Of a stretch of 47,380 nucleotides of DNA, positions 33,401 to 45,174 are shown piece by piece. The notes beneath the pieces were generated by a model that ran no database searches, had not been told where the DNA came from, and saw only the letters and a program-made list of their open reading frames with translations. This DNA is from Chlamydomonas sphaeroides. Its lineage: Eukaryota > Chlorophyta > Chlorophyceae > Chlamydomonadales > Chlamydomonadaceae. The position numbers and the translations under genes were made by a program. The stretch's first letter is position 1, and each line of letters starts with the position of its first letter. The stretch covers positions 2,231 to 49,610 of the forward strand of contig BDDC01000664.1 in the NCBI GenBank assembly GCA_001662425.1, read 5' to 3'.

Positions 33401-34329
33401 CGGCGGCGGCGAGCACCAGCGCATTGCCCCGCCGACGCAGCGCCAGCGCCGCGCCTGCCGCGTGCTCCAGCAGGTTGCTGGCCTCCAGCGCGGACAGCAG
33501 CTCGGAGGCCAGGGCGGCGGCGCCAGTGCAAGTAGTCGAGATGCGACTGCGATGCACATGGAGGAGGCAGCACGAGAACCAAGTGACTGCAAGAGACTTG
33601 GAGGATGGGAAGCTGCATCGCGCCCTCTGCTGCTCTTTGCTTTACCGACCTGAAGCTTGAAAGGGTGCTGCGCAGGATGTTACCAAGTAGGATGTGGGCT
33701 TCGAGGTCTTCGGGCCCGGCCTGCCCTGACGGCTCGCTGTCGCAGGCCGCGGCAACGGCTGCGAGCAGCCGGGCCGCCGCCTGGGCGAAGCTGCCCCGCA
33801 GCAGAGCTCGGACGATGCGGTGAGTCAGTGGCTCGGACTCAGCTGCGGCCGGGACCCGGGCTGCAGAGGAGGAGGAGGCCGCGGCGGGGCTGGCGTCGGG
33901 CACTGTCTCCGACACCGGCAGCTGCTGCGTCACGGCGCAGAAGAAGTCGTGCGTGGCAACCAGCTGGTGCACGATCCGCTGTCGTTGCTTATGGCCCTTG
34001 TTAGGCAGCAGTGTAACCTGATCGGTCATGCCGCGAAGCAAGTGGCCACACACGCCGACCGCAGCGGACCAAAAGCGGCGGACGGCAGCGGGCAGTCCTC
34101 CCTCGGAGCCGCCCGCTGAATATAGCAGAGCGTCCTTGCCGCCCGCCTTCTGCACGGACTCTTTGAAATCAACTTGTGCACCTTGAGGGATGCAGTCTGG
34201 CGCGGTCCCCAAAACGCGCTCAAGCTGTCGGGAGACCTTGTCCATGCGGGAGGACTGAGCTGCAGCGCCGCGGCCTCCTTGACCGCGACCTCGGTTAATG
34301 CTTCGATCATCACGCAATCTGGCAGCCAT
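30449..34329 (-). CDS. MYND-finger protein, copy C, three exons, interrupted by gap
   Basis: Exons on the minus strand: 33650..34329, 33219..33546 and 30449..32889, with N from 31529 to 31913 inside exon 3. Phases are 2 and 0 as in the other copies, and exon 2 is 328 nt as in D and E. The start differs: MAARLRDDRSINRGRGQGG replaces the MQAGR form. Exon 1 then follows the family plan with RRFWSAAVGVCGHLLRGM and LRGSFAQAAARLLAAV. Exon 2 reads LLEHAAGAALALRRRGNALV and ends LLSALPPAE. Exon 3 opens LRRLLAGPRLQLYLGTELVV and finishes with the MYND finger identical in key residues to A and B, then the tail SAARQEQQATAAAGS. The frame before the gap and that after it differ if the 385 N are counted literally, so the gap length is not real. 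No stop or frameshift is visible outside the gap. Confidence 0.75.
31529..31913. other. Assembly gap (385 N) inside exon 3 of copy C
   Basis: The flanks align to copy A as FLSRQVFA before the gap and ADGAAALADPLPL after it. In copy A only about 20 codons separate these points (ALLEQTSAAMQLLPPLPEP), so the missing piece is probably about 60-75 bp and the N run is a placeholder. Confidence 0.95.
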
Positions 34330-36903
34330 GCTGGCACAGCTGCGAGTACCTTAAAACGGCAAACAGCGCGGAAGCCCAGCTGCCCAACCAGCTGCCGAGC
34401 TGGGTTGCGACTAAGCACCTCCACCCAGCATTATATGTCCTGCTTGTGCTTCAGGGGAACATGTCACGATCCAGGTGTTCAGTACAGCCCTTGGCCTTGG
34501 GTGCAAGTTGGCCTGGACTTGCGCGGCTTGTCAGCCAAGATTGCTATTCAGAGGCAGCACGCTGTGGTTCCACCGAGCGAAGATTGGCTACGTGTATGCC
34601 GACCCCCCGCTGCGACGTGCATGCAACAGCTTCTATCCGTGTGGGCTCTTGCCGTCTGCCAATGTAAGCCATCACTGCTGTAATGCTGTGTCTGTGTGTT
34701 GAGAGGCGATCGGGCATCTCGGCCCGACTTACCCGTCCCGTTAGCCCGGCAAACCCACGGGCGAACCCCCCCGCCCCGCCGCCGTGCACATGCCCATGCT
34801 AGAGGCCGCGCAGCCAAGAACACCTCATACTGCTTGAGAACGGCACAGCGCACGGCCAGTCAGATACAACACCGCGACGGCAAACCTGCTTCAAACCTCT
34901 AGCTCCGTGACTTCGAAGCACCAAGGCTTGACATCAACCAGTATCAACACATCAGGGCCTGTCTGCGAGGATGCCTCCCCTTGTAACAGATCTTTTTTTA
35001 TCTTTTTAGGCCTGCCGGCCGGCCACACCAATCTGAGCTGTTTCAGTTTAAGGAGTTGCTTACAAAGACCCCCACCAACCACTCAATCAGCATTCTACGT
35101 GCCGGCACTCGTCTGGGACGCGAACCCTGGTCCCTGCACCCGCATATGGCGGGGACATGCTTGAATGCAAAGAAACGGCGGACCCCCGCCCCCTTGGCCT
35201 CGCGCTAGTACAGCCGACGTGCCGCCATCGCAACAGCCGCCGCCCAGCCAGCCAGGCACGGCCAGGAGGCAGGGCCCGCCCTCGCTGCCAGCTCAGCCCC
35301 AACACCGCTACGCTTGCGTTTGGCACCGCCAGCTGAGGCTATGCAAATCAGAGGAAGTCAAGAACCTGAACCTGCAATCCTGCGACCCCGAACTTACATC
35401 CTTAGCTACTGCGACAAGGGGCCAAGCAGGCAAACAAGCATGCAGGGTGCGTGTGAAGCAACGGCACGCAGCAGCCGGCCGAGGCTGAGCTCGGCCGCTT
35501 GCCGCGGCCGCCGCGGCCGCTTGGCCCCTGCCCGGCGGTGGCAACGGCGGCGGCGGCGGGCCTGCCCCGGCCCCCGCCGTCAGAACTCGAGCGGCCGCGG
35601 CCACTGCCGCTGTCGCCGCCCGGCCCTTCGCCACCGCCATCGCTGCAAGTCCAAATCCATCCGTGCCCAACATTGCGCAGGCAGCCTGGCTTGGTCATGC
35701 GATACATGATACGTCACAGCATCGCTACAGCATCGCTACCTCAGCTTCGTTACCTGACGGAGCGGAGCGGATGTCTGTGCTCGTGGCTGTCGTGGGATTC
35801 AGCCGCACAAACCGGAAAAACCTTCAACACCCAACATGGCTCTTGACAATTTTAGCCATCAAGGCGGTACATTCAGCATGATCCTGCAGCATGCCAGCAG
35901 CACAGCCGCCCGGCCAGCAGCCCACTGGTGCGTTGCGGCCGCCCAGGAGCACGCCGCGCGGCAGGGGCCTACGCAGCCAAGGCGTCGGCACCGAGCACGG
36001 GCGTCGCAGCCCTACCCCTCACCGCCGGTACCGGTACACATGAAGACGGGTGATCCTGCTGCGCGCACGCCGGAGCTTCAGCGGCAGCTCCGGCACATGT
36101 TCGCGGCCGCCTGCCTATTCCACACCACCGAACAACAGCTACAGACGTCATCGACGCTATCACTCAGGTACGTCGCAGCATCGTTGCAGTGCCGAGGCAG
36201 GCGACGCCGAACCGCACCACGGCGCACTTTCACCAACCGTTTGCACCAAGTGCATATTTCGCACTTGCGCTACGTTGGTGCCCGAGTGGAACGGCTCGTG
36301 CCCCTCAAGGGGCTAGCAAACACACATCACGCGCAGTATTGCCTGCTACAGGCCCCCTCGCAGCCGTGCAAACTCACCTCGGCCCGTCACGTTGGATGCC
36401 CAGAGCATGCCGTAGGTAGCATTGGCAGCGCGGATGCGCCGCCAGACTGTCACTACAGCAGTCTGCACGCAGCACAAGCACAACTCCTGCACGCGCGCAT
36501 GGCGCGGCATACCCTGACGTGGCCCTGCACCTGTCCTGGGCGCCTTGCAGCCTCTAGCGCGTCAGCGCCAGGCCTTCGAGCGGGAACATCCTCAGCCCGG
36601 CGTCTGGGACGCTGGCCCGGCACCTGGCCTTGGAGCCCTGGCCCAGGCGGCACCGCCGACCATGGCCCCCAGCCGGCCGCGACAGCCGGCGGAGACCACG
36701 GGTGCCTGAGCCTGGTGCCTTGCACGCTCTGCCCCTGCGCCCTGCGCCTAAAACCTGGCCCAGCCTCGGCGCCCCAGCCACTGACACGAGCACGACGCCG
36801 CGGCCCTGACTCGGGCCTGGCGCTGGTGACCTAGGCCCGGCGGCCACCCTATCGTTTCTCGCCCGGTACAAGAGGTCCGAAGGGCCGCCGCCGCCCGGTG
36901 CCC
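34330..36903. other. Spacer between copies C and D
   Basis: No supportable gene over 2.6 kb. Open stretches on plus (34475-34702, 35836-36834) show no domain or exon chain. A T-rich run at 34988-35009, a B-box-like motif at 35110-35125 and a GC-rich segment at 35490-35650 stand out; the first two are discussed as a possible SINE remnant. Confidence 0.4.
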
Positions 36904-39900
36904 CTAACGCGCCGCAGACAGCGCCGCGCACTCCTCCTTGTGGCCGTGCCGCCAGTGCGCCGTCTGGCACTCGCGGCAGCAGTACGACACCGCCCGGCAG
37001 CGGCCGCATGCCTGCAGCGGCCGCTGCGCCTCGCTGGGGCCGTCCAGCCGGGCGCAGTCCGGGAAGGCGCAGAGGCGCAGGCCGAAGGGACCCTCGCCGC
37101 GGCTGATCATGGGTGGAGGCGGCGGCAGCAGCACGGGCAGCAGATTCATTCCCACCCTGCGTGAGCAGCGTTCCATAATGCCGCCGACGATTGCCAAGGC
37201 CAGTCGTCGCAAGTCTCCCGCCCTACTGCGCCGCCGCCGTCCATCTTCGCTGCCTGCCAGGCCACAAGCCCCTGCAGTGCAGCCACCAGGGCGAACCGGC
37301 CGCCGCGCAGCAGCAATGCGTCCAGCCGCGCACTCGCCATGAGGCGAGCAAGCCCTTCGGGCAGCCGCTTTTGCGGCACGAAGTACGAAGCCATGTCCTC
37401 TACGAAGGCAGTGTGCATCTCGAGGGCATCCAAGACCAGCGGCAGCAGCTCCACCTCATCGACCGGGCACGTGGCGAAGGCTAGCGTGCTCATGCAGCGA
37501 GCCGGCAGCTAAAGGTCGTCGTGAATGAACGCGTCCCAACGCCGCGCCACGGCAATCTGCGCAGCGGGGGAAGCCCGGGCGCCGCTTGGCGCCGGCGCCG
37601 CCTCTCCTTCGGCGGCAGTATGCAGCGCCGAATCTACCGCGATCCAGTAGTGTTGCTGCGCAAATAGCGCCCAGCGGAACAGCACAAGCCACTGCGGCTG
37701 GGCCCCAACGAGGTCCATGGGCTCTGCGCTGGACCAGGCGGCGGGCAGCAGCTGGCAGGCGGCGAAGGACGCCAGCTCCGCCTGCTGCGCCGCCGCTGCC
37801 GAGCCGGGCGCTGGCCGGCCGCCGGCGCGCAGCGCCCACTCCGGGCAAACGAAGGTGGCATCCACCGATGGGTCGCAATGGGCATTCAGCAGCAGCCGTA
37901 TGGCCGCCGCGCGGGGGCCGGCACGGCGGCGGCAGTGCAGCCGAGGGCGCCGGTGCAGCGGCAGCGGCAGCGGCTCGTCAGCCATCAGGCGCATAGCCAC
38001 CGCCGTCTGCTCCAGCAGGGCGGTGACGTACAGCGAGCCCCAGGCGGCAGCGCCCCAGTCCTTTTCGACGGATGCACACCAGTCGCTGGCCACAGCAACC
38101 TGCTCGACCTCCTGGCCTTTGAGGGCCGCCAGCACCTTGCGCAGCGTGGCGATGAGCGACGCCACCTGCCGGCCCGAGCCGTGCGCCAGTAGCGCCGGCC
38201 ACACGCCGGAGAAGCGCAGCAGCGCATTGATGGCGAAGAGGCAGGTCCTGGCCGCCTCGGATGTCCGCTCAGCCGCCAGGGCCTCCACCGCCGGCACGAA
38301 GCCGGCCGCCAGCGCGCAGCGCAGGCTGAGCGGGCAGGCGGCGGGCTCCGCAGGCAGGGCCGCGCCGCCTGCGCCCGCCGCCGCCTGCTCGGCCGCTGGC
38401 GGCAGCTCCAGGGAGAGGAGGCAAGAGGTCAGCTGCAGGATGTCGACAGTGGTGAGGTCAGGCCCCAGGGCCCCCATGGCCGCCACCGCCAGCCGCCACA
38501 GCGCCGGCAGCCGCGCAGCCGCCGCCGCCGGACGCAGCTGCAGGACCAGGCGGAGGTGAGGGTACAGGATGCTGCGAGCGTGCTCTCTCCGCACGGCACC
38601 GCCCTCCAGCGCCGGCAGTAGGGCGCCTTGCAGCAGGTCGAAGGCCTGGGTCGCCGAGTACAGCGAGGGCGGCTTGGGCAGCGCCTTGGCAAGCAGCTCG
38701 GGTGAGGGTCCCATGCCCGTCGGCCGCTGCGCCACGCACGGCCGGCGTCAGCACAGGCCCCGCCACCGCCCCCTGCCACGCCAGCGCCGCCGCAGTCAGC
38801 AGTATCCCCGGGTGCTGCTGTCTCAACGGGTCGCCCACCGGCAGCACCAGCGGGGGTGGCGGCACCATGGGCGGCAGCAGCGCCTCCGGCAGTCCTCGGC
38901 TCAAGCCCACGCCTCCCGTCAGCTGCAGCGCCTCCGCCACCAGCTCCGTGCCCAGGTACCGCTGCAGCCGGGGGCCGGCCAGCAGCCGCCGCAGCTGCGG
39001 GGAGAGACGGAGGACGAAGGCAAAGCAATTATCGGTTAAGCGATGTTCAACGTGCAACGGGCGTGACAGCACAGCGGTCAGTTTGCAACAATGCCCGGGC
39101 TTTCGGGCGCAAACGTGAGCCGTACTACGCAACATACCTGCTCGGTCGCCACGTCAGCGATGCTCCGCTGCATAGCAGGCATCGGAAGCGAGCGAGGGGG
39201 GCAGAACGGCGTAGGGTATCGAGCGCGAGGAGCGCGTCGGAACTCAGGTGCGGGGGGTTGGAGTGGTGGTCCGCGTTGCCACAACGGCCACCTGCACCAA
39301 GCTGCTCCGGCGCCGGGCACACCTAGGCCACACCGCGGGCTCAACCCTACCAACTGCCCAGGTAGTCCAGCAGCGGTCTGGGGACACCGCGCCTGCCTCA
39401 CCTCTGCCGGTGGCATCGCGGCAAGCTGCGCCGCCACATCCGCCCACGGCCACAGGCGCATGACGCCGTCCGGCACATGGCTCGACAGCGACAGCACGAG
39501 GTCGCTGACCGAGCTGGCGACCTTCATGGTTGTTACCAGCGCGGCCTTCGCCACGGCCACCTGCTGCTGCTGCTGCCCCGCCTCGGCGGCGGCGCGCACC
39601 AGCGCATTGCCCCGCCGACGCAGCGCCAGCGCCGCGCCCGCCGCGTGCTCCAGCAGGTTGCTGGCCTCCAGCGCGGACAGCAGCCCGGTAAGGTGGGTGA
39701 CGTCATCATCGTAGGAGGCCGACATGTAGCTGTGGAGGTGGCGTCATGATGAACAGGAGAGGTCGAGAGGGGCCAAGCGCCGGTGCGCGCGTGGGAGTCA
39801 AACAAGGGACAAGCGACGCTGGTAGGGCGGCTAGAAATGGAGTGGCGCAGCCAAAGGACGTGCCCGGGCCCGGGTGGCCGCGGCGGGTGTGGGCCGCGGC

Positions 39901-40620
39901 AAGGGCTGGGGGAGTGGGGGTACTTCAGGCGCAAGCCCCCGGCGGCGGCATGACATCGGCGCGTACGCTCCACTAACGTGAAGGTCAGGCACATGCTGCG
40001 AGTGCACTCGCCGAGGAGGTCGAGGCCGTCGCCGCCGACTTCCTTGGACCCAGGCGGCTCCGCAGGGCCACCGCCGCAGGCGGCCGCAATGGCTGCGAGG
40101 AGCCGGGCCGCTGCCTGAACGATGTCGCCTCGCAGCAGGGCGCGGAGTATGCGGTACATCAGCGTCTCGGACTGAGCGGTGGCCGGGGCCTGCGCCGCGG
40201 GTGAGGAGGCGGAGGCCGCTGCGGGGCCAGCGGCGGGCGCTGGAGCAGGTGGCAGCGGCAGCATTGGCGCCACGGTGGCATGGAACTCGTGCGCATCGCG
40301 CAGCTGCTGCTGCATGCGCTGCCGCTGCTGCTGCTGACCCTTGCCTTGCAGCGGCGAGACGACCTGTTCGGCCATGGCGTGCAGCAGCTGGCCGCGCACG
40401 CTGAGCCATGCAGACCAGAAGCGGCGGACGGCAGCTGGGGCTTTCTTGCCCGCCGGACCGCTCGGCGCTGGCCGACCCTTGCAGCGCGTCCCCTCCTCCA
40501 GCTCGCAGCACGGCAGCTGTGAGTTGCTCGAATGCACCGTCGGGCATGCGGTCGCTAGCAGCTCTCCGTCCTGCCACGACCTCGACCGCCGGCTGACCCT
40601 TGCAGCGCGATCAACGCACG
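36904..40620 (-). pseudogene. MYND-finger protein, copy D, decayed pseudogene
   Basis: Exon remnants on the minus strand: exon 1 about 39978..40620, exon 2 39402..39729 (328 nt, intact) and exon 3 36904..38994. Splice sites are still canonical with phases 2 and 0. The lesions: exon 1 is spread over several frames, including a one-base insertion near 40437-40447 between GGQE and APAAVRRFW; a 4-bp tandem duplication (cacgcacg, 38733-38740) shifts the frame after GPVLTPAV; an in-frame TAG at 37509-37511 interrupts HDDL/LPARCMSTLAF; and another frameshift lies at about 37200-37240. The family start (MQAGR or equivalent) is not recognisable. The C-terminal MYND finger is nonetheless perfect and its DNA nearly identical to that of copy A. 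The tail is short (CAALSAAR, then stop). Confidence 0.85.
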
Positions 40621-40858
40621 ACCGACGCGTCATCAACCCAGCGCGTGCCGCGCGGGGCGTGCTTACTTGACTTGTCAACGAACACATGTGCACGCGTCGG
40701 TGCGATCCCCTCACAGTGCGCCGTACGCGCCCCAGATGCCGGCGTGCTTCTGTGAGACAAGTGCTGCCCCATCTGAGGCTCTGGCCTCGGGCCCTGCGCC
40801 TGAGCCCCAGGCCCGGGCACGGTGCCTCTGGCCCAGCCCTGGGCCCCAGGTAAGCGCT
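40621..40858. other. Short D-E intergenic segment
   Basis: Only about 240 bp separate the decayed start of copy D from the stop codon of copy E, much less than the 2.5-9.5 kb between the other copies. It contains a GC-rich imperfect repeat (cctgagccccaggcccgggc, ggcccagccctgggccccag). Confidence 0.6.
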
Positions 40859-43800
40859 TCAGCCCCCACCGGCGCCGCGCCCCTGCTGCTTCACGCGCGC
40901 CGCGGCCAGCCTCGGGCAGTCGGCCTTATGCGCCCAGCGCCACTGCACGGCCCGGCACTCGCTGCAGCAGTACGACACCGAGCGGCAGCGCTTGCACGCC
41001 TGCAGCGGCTGCTGCGCCTCGCTGGGGCCGACCAGCCGGGCGCAGTCCGGGTTGGCGCAGAGGCGCAGGCCGCATGGGGCCTCGCTGCGGCCCACGTGCG
41101 GCGGCGGCGGCAGCAAGGCCAGCGGGTCTGCCTGCCACCGCTCCAGCACTGCCCTCCTCATCTCCACAAGCGTCGGAAGTGCTGCGTCTGCGCCCTGCTG
41201 AGCTGCCTGGCGGACCGCCAGCTCTCGCAGCGCCGCCAGCAGCGGGCCCCGGCCGTGCCGAAGCAGCAGCGCCTCCACCCGGCCGTCCAGCACCAGCACC
41301 GGCGGCCCCTTGCGCGCCTGCTGCTGCTGCTGCTGCGGCGGCGGCGCAAGCAGCAGATAGGACGCAAGGTCGGTCTCGTCGAGCGCAGCGTGCAGCTCCA
41401 GGGCGTCAAGCGCCAGGGACAGCAGCGGCGGCTGATCGAGCGCGCGCTCGGCGTGCGACAGCACGCTGATGCAGCAGGCCGGCAGTTCGAGCTCGTTGCA
41501 AACGAACCCTTCCCAGCGGCATGCGGCGTCGACCGTAGAGAGTGCGGGCGCCATGGAGGCAGCGGCGACGACGGGCGCCGCCGCGCCCGCTGCTAGGCCT
41601 AGCTGCGCCACCCGGTCAGCGGCCCGCGCTATGAACACCGCGAGCCACTGCCGCTTCGCGAGCAGCGCCCAGCGCATCGCCGCCAGCAACTGCTGCCAAG
41701 CCACACCGTGCTTCGCGGAATTCACGCTGCCCCATATTGAAGGCAGCAGCTGCGCCACGGCGAAGGACGCCAGCTGCGCCTGCTGCGAGGCCGCGGCTGA
41801 GCCGGGGGCTGGCCGCCCACCAGCGCGCAGCACCCACTCCAGCTGCACGGGCGCCGAGGGGGACTGCTCAATGCTGCTGTTGAGCGGCAGCGGGTCGGCC
41901 AAGGCGGCGGCGCCGTCGGCGGGCTCGGGCGGCGGCGGCAGCAGCTGCATGGCGGCTGACGTCTGCTCCAGCAGGGCTGTGGCGCACAAGGTGGCCAAGG
42001 CCGTGGCACCCCAGCCTGTCTCCATGTACGAGCACCACTCGCCAGCGATGTGCAGCCACTTGATCTTGATGCCCTCTAGCGCCGCCCGCACTTTGCGCAG
42101 CGTGGCGATGAGCGACGCCACCTGCCGGCCCGGGCCGTGCGCCAGCAGCGCCGGCCACACGCCCGAGAAGCGCAGCAGTGCACTGATGGCGAAGAGGCAG
42201 GCCTCGAGGGTCAAGTGAGCCGCCAGGAGCCGTAGCTGGGCCTCCAGCGCCGGCACGAAGCCAGCCGCCAGCGCGCAACGCAGGCTAAGGGGGCAGGCGG
42301 CGGGCTCGGCCGGCAGCGCCGCGCCGCCTGCGCCCGCCGCCGCCTGCTCGGCCGCTGGCGGCAGCTCCAGCGAGAGGAGACATGAGGTCAGCTGCAGGAT
42401 GTCGGCTGCCGTTGGATCGGGCTTCATCACCCCCATGGCCGCCACAACCAGCCGCCACAGCGCCGGCAGCCGCGCAGCCGCCGCCGCCGGACGCAGCTGC
42501 AGAGCTAGGCATAGGTGGGGATAGAGGCCCTGGTACGCCGCCTCCCAAGTCAACGTGCCGCCCTCCATCGCCGGCAGTAGGGCGCTTTGCTGAAGGTCAA
42601 AGGCCTGGGTCGCCGAGGGCGGCTTGGGTGGCAGCGCGGCAAGCAGCTCAGGTGAGGGGCCCATGCCCGTCGGCCGCTGCGCCACGGCCGGCGTCAGCAC
42701 AGGCCCGCCACCGTCATCTGCCACGCCAGCGCCGCCGCAGTCAGCAGTATCCCCGGGTGCTGCTGTCTCAGCGGGTCGCCCACCGGCAGCACCAGCGGAG
42801 GCGGTGGCACCATGGGCAGCAGCAGCGCCTCCGGCAGGCCGCGGCTTGGCCCCACGCCTCCCGCCAGCCGCAGGGCCTCCGCCACCAGCTCCGTGCCCAG
42901 GTACAGCTGCAGCCGGGGGCCGGCCAGCAGCCGCCGCAGCTGAGGGAGAGAGGGACGGATAGGAGGGACGGATAGCGTAGGCGATAATCAACACCCTCAA
43001 CACCCTCAGCGCTGCGCTCCGACCCTCTTGCTGCGATACCGGTAACTGGACCTGCGCATGCTATGCCAGCAGCGCTACAGCGACACACCTGCTTGCTCGA
43101 CGCGTCGAGCGCAGCTCGCTGCGGTGCAGGCCACGCAGGCGCACCGAGCGAGGGTGCGGTGTTGCTCAGTGAGGCACGGGCGCTCTGATCATGTCAACAC
43201 ACATCTAGGTTCTGTTCTACTTAACACTTGGATACATCTAGGCCACCGCGCGCGCGGGCGCCCAGCCGCAGTGCCCACACCGCCCCCGCCTCACCTCTGC
43301 CGGCGGCAGCGCGGGCAGCTTGGCCTCCACATCCGCCCAGAGCCGCAGGCGCGTGACGCCAAGATCCCCATGCGCCACGTGGTCTGGCAACGATTGCACG
43401 ACGCCGCTGACCGCGTTGGCAGCCCGCACGGTGGCCGCCAGCACGGCCGCCGCGACGTCCCGCTTCTGCCGCCCGGCCGCGGCGGCACGCACGAGCGCGT
43501 GGCCGCGCCGCCGCAGCGCCAGCGCCGCGCCCGCCGCGTGCTCCAGCAGGCCGCTGGCCTCCAGCGCCGATAAGAAGTCGGAGGCAAGCGCGGCTGCGCC
43601 CTCGCAGACCGAGGACATGCGGCTGCCGAGCAGGGCGAGGTGCGTGCGGAGGCGTTGTCAAGCGGGGTGACCGAGCTACGGTTGGCGGCAGGCAAGGGCT
43701 GGGAAGTAGCTTGGAGCCCTACCGCGCCGGCATTGCATGCGCGGACAGGATTGGCGGGAGAGTCAGGTCCAAACGGCCTACGCCACCCTCTGGCCCGCGC

Positions 43801-44603
43801 AGGGGCTGCTGCCAGTGTAACCGGTACAGCAGCAGCCGGTGTGTGCCACGGGCCGCGCTGGTCGTAGGCCCACCACACCTGAATGGTGCGAGGACGTCGC
43901 GGAGGTGCTCGCCAAGTTGGGCAAGGCCGCCGCTGCCGATTGCCTCAATACCGGGCGGCGCCGCTGGTCCGCCGTCGCAGGCCCTGGCTATGGCAGCGCA
44001 GAGCCGGGCCGCGGCCTGGGCGATGTCGCCCCGCAGCAGCGCGCGGGCGATGCAATGTGGAAGGGGCTCGAACTGAGCTGTGGCCGGGACCTGGGCAGCG
44101 GAGGAGGAGGCGGTGGAGGTCGCTGCAGGGCCGGCGCCGGCCGCGGCAGCTGCGGGCGGCGACGACGGTAGCAGCTGCGTCAACGTGGAGAAGACGCCGT
44201 GGATGGCGCTCAGCTGCCGCAGGATCCGCTGTTGCTGCTCCTGGTCCTTGCCCTGAAGCTCTGAGACCTGATCGACCTCAATGCGGACCAGCTGGCCGTA
44301 CACGCCCACGACCGCGGACCAGAAGCGGCGGGTGGCGGGCGGGGGCTCCGCTGCAGAGCTGCCCAGCGCTGCTGCCAGGATGAAATCTGCACCGCCGCTG
44401 CGGTTGATGGCTTCAGCGAGCTGCTGCCCGGTGCCATTGGGGATATGGGCCGGGGCTATTGCTAGGATGCGCTCGAGCTGGCCAGACACCTCATCGATGG
44501 ATGACAGCTGCTGAGGTGCAGCGCCACGGCGCCCGCCAGTTCTCGCGCCGCGACCTCGCCCACCGGCGCCCCTGCCAGCAGCACCTCCTCTGCCGGTCTG
44601 CAT
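40859..44603 (-). CDS. MYND-finger protein, copy E, three exons, one frameshift
   Basis: Exons on the minus strand: 43879..44603, 43295..43622 and 40859..42939, phases 2 and 0. The start reads MQTGRGGAAGRGAGGRGRGA. Exon 1 has RRFWSAVVGVYGQLVRIEVD and LRGDIAQAAARLCAAI; exon 2 has LLEHAAGAALALRRRGHALV; exon 3 opens LRRLLAGPRLQLYLGTELVA. At about 42704-42707 one C is missing from a cccc run kept in the other copies (ggcccgcc versus ggccccgcc). The frame breaks after ALAWQMTVAG and resumes unbroken as GPVLTPAVAQRPTG to the stop. With the missing base, exon 3 would be 694 codons. A 9-bp in-frame deletion removes LYS from PKPPSLYSATQAF. The MYND finger is the most diverged (CANPDC, CKRCRSVSYCCSEC, QWRWAHKADC) but keeps all Cys/His zinc ligands. 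It is either a very young pseudogene or an assembly error. Confidence 0.75.
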
Positions 44604-45170
44604 GCTCGTCAAGCTAAGGCCGCCTCGCAAGTTGTCAAGCGTCCGTTCGGCGCTGAAAGGCAGCCAACGCGCGCAAAGGGCATGTGAACTGCCTTATAGT
44701 ATTTGCCTTAACTATGGTCATGTCAGGACCGGCAACCAGGGTTGTTTGCCCACATTATTTGCGGCGCATTCATGGACATGCGCACCTTGCGATACATATG
44801 CCGAGATGAGGTGACGTTAGCCATGTTTATAGAAGATAAGACCAACAAGTACTGCACCAGGGGTGAAGCTGACTGCACGACGTGTCTTCCCGGCCCGGTT
44901 CCTACGAAAGCCCATCACCCCGACCAGCCCCGACGTGCGGCTGCATGATCGTAACCTACCGCCACATAGGTCCCAGGATGTACCAAGCGCAGGTTGCAGA
45001 ATGCGCATGAGCTCAAGTCCGCAGCATGCGGAGGCCAGCAGAGCCCTGCACGATCGATACCTGTTGTTAACGATGCCGCCGCCTCCATGCCACCCCCCTC
45101 TGCACTAGCTTTCATAGGCCCCTGCCACGCCCCATGCTCGCCCCGTCCGTGCTCGGTAGCGGCGCACGAC
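44604..45170. other. Upstream region of copy E
   Basis: No gene seen. It should contain the promoter and 5' UTR of copy E, the first member of the tandem series in the direction of transcription. I could not identify a TATA-like or other conserved motif shared with upstream regions of A-C. Confidence 0.4.
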
Positions 45171-45174
45171 GCCG

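Noticed and set aside
35101..35165. Possible tRNA gene on the minus strand (B-box-like motif)
   Set aside because: The T-arm has a mismatch and no acceptor stem, anticodon arm or A box could be fitted.
35836..36834. 332-codon plus-strand frame starting MALDNFSHQGG
   Set aside because: The composition is irregular, a second overlapping frame looks equally plausible, and no domain or exon chain supports either.
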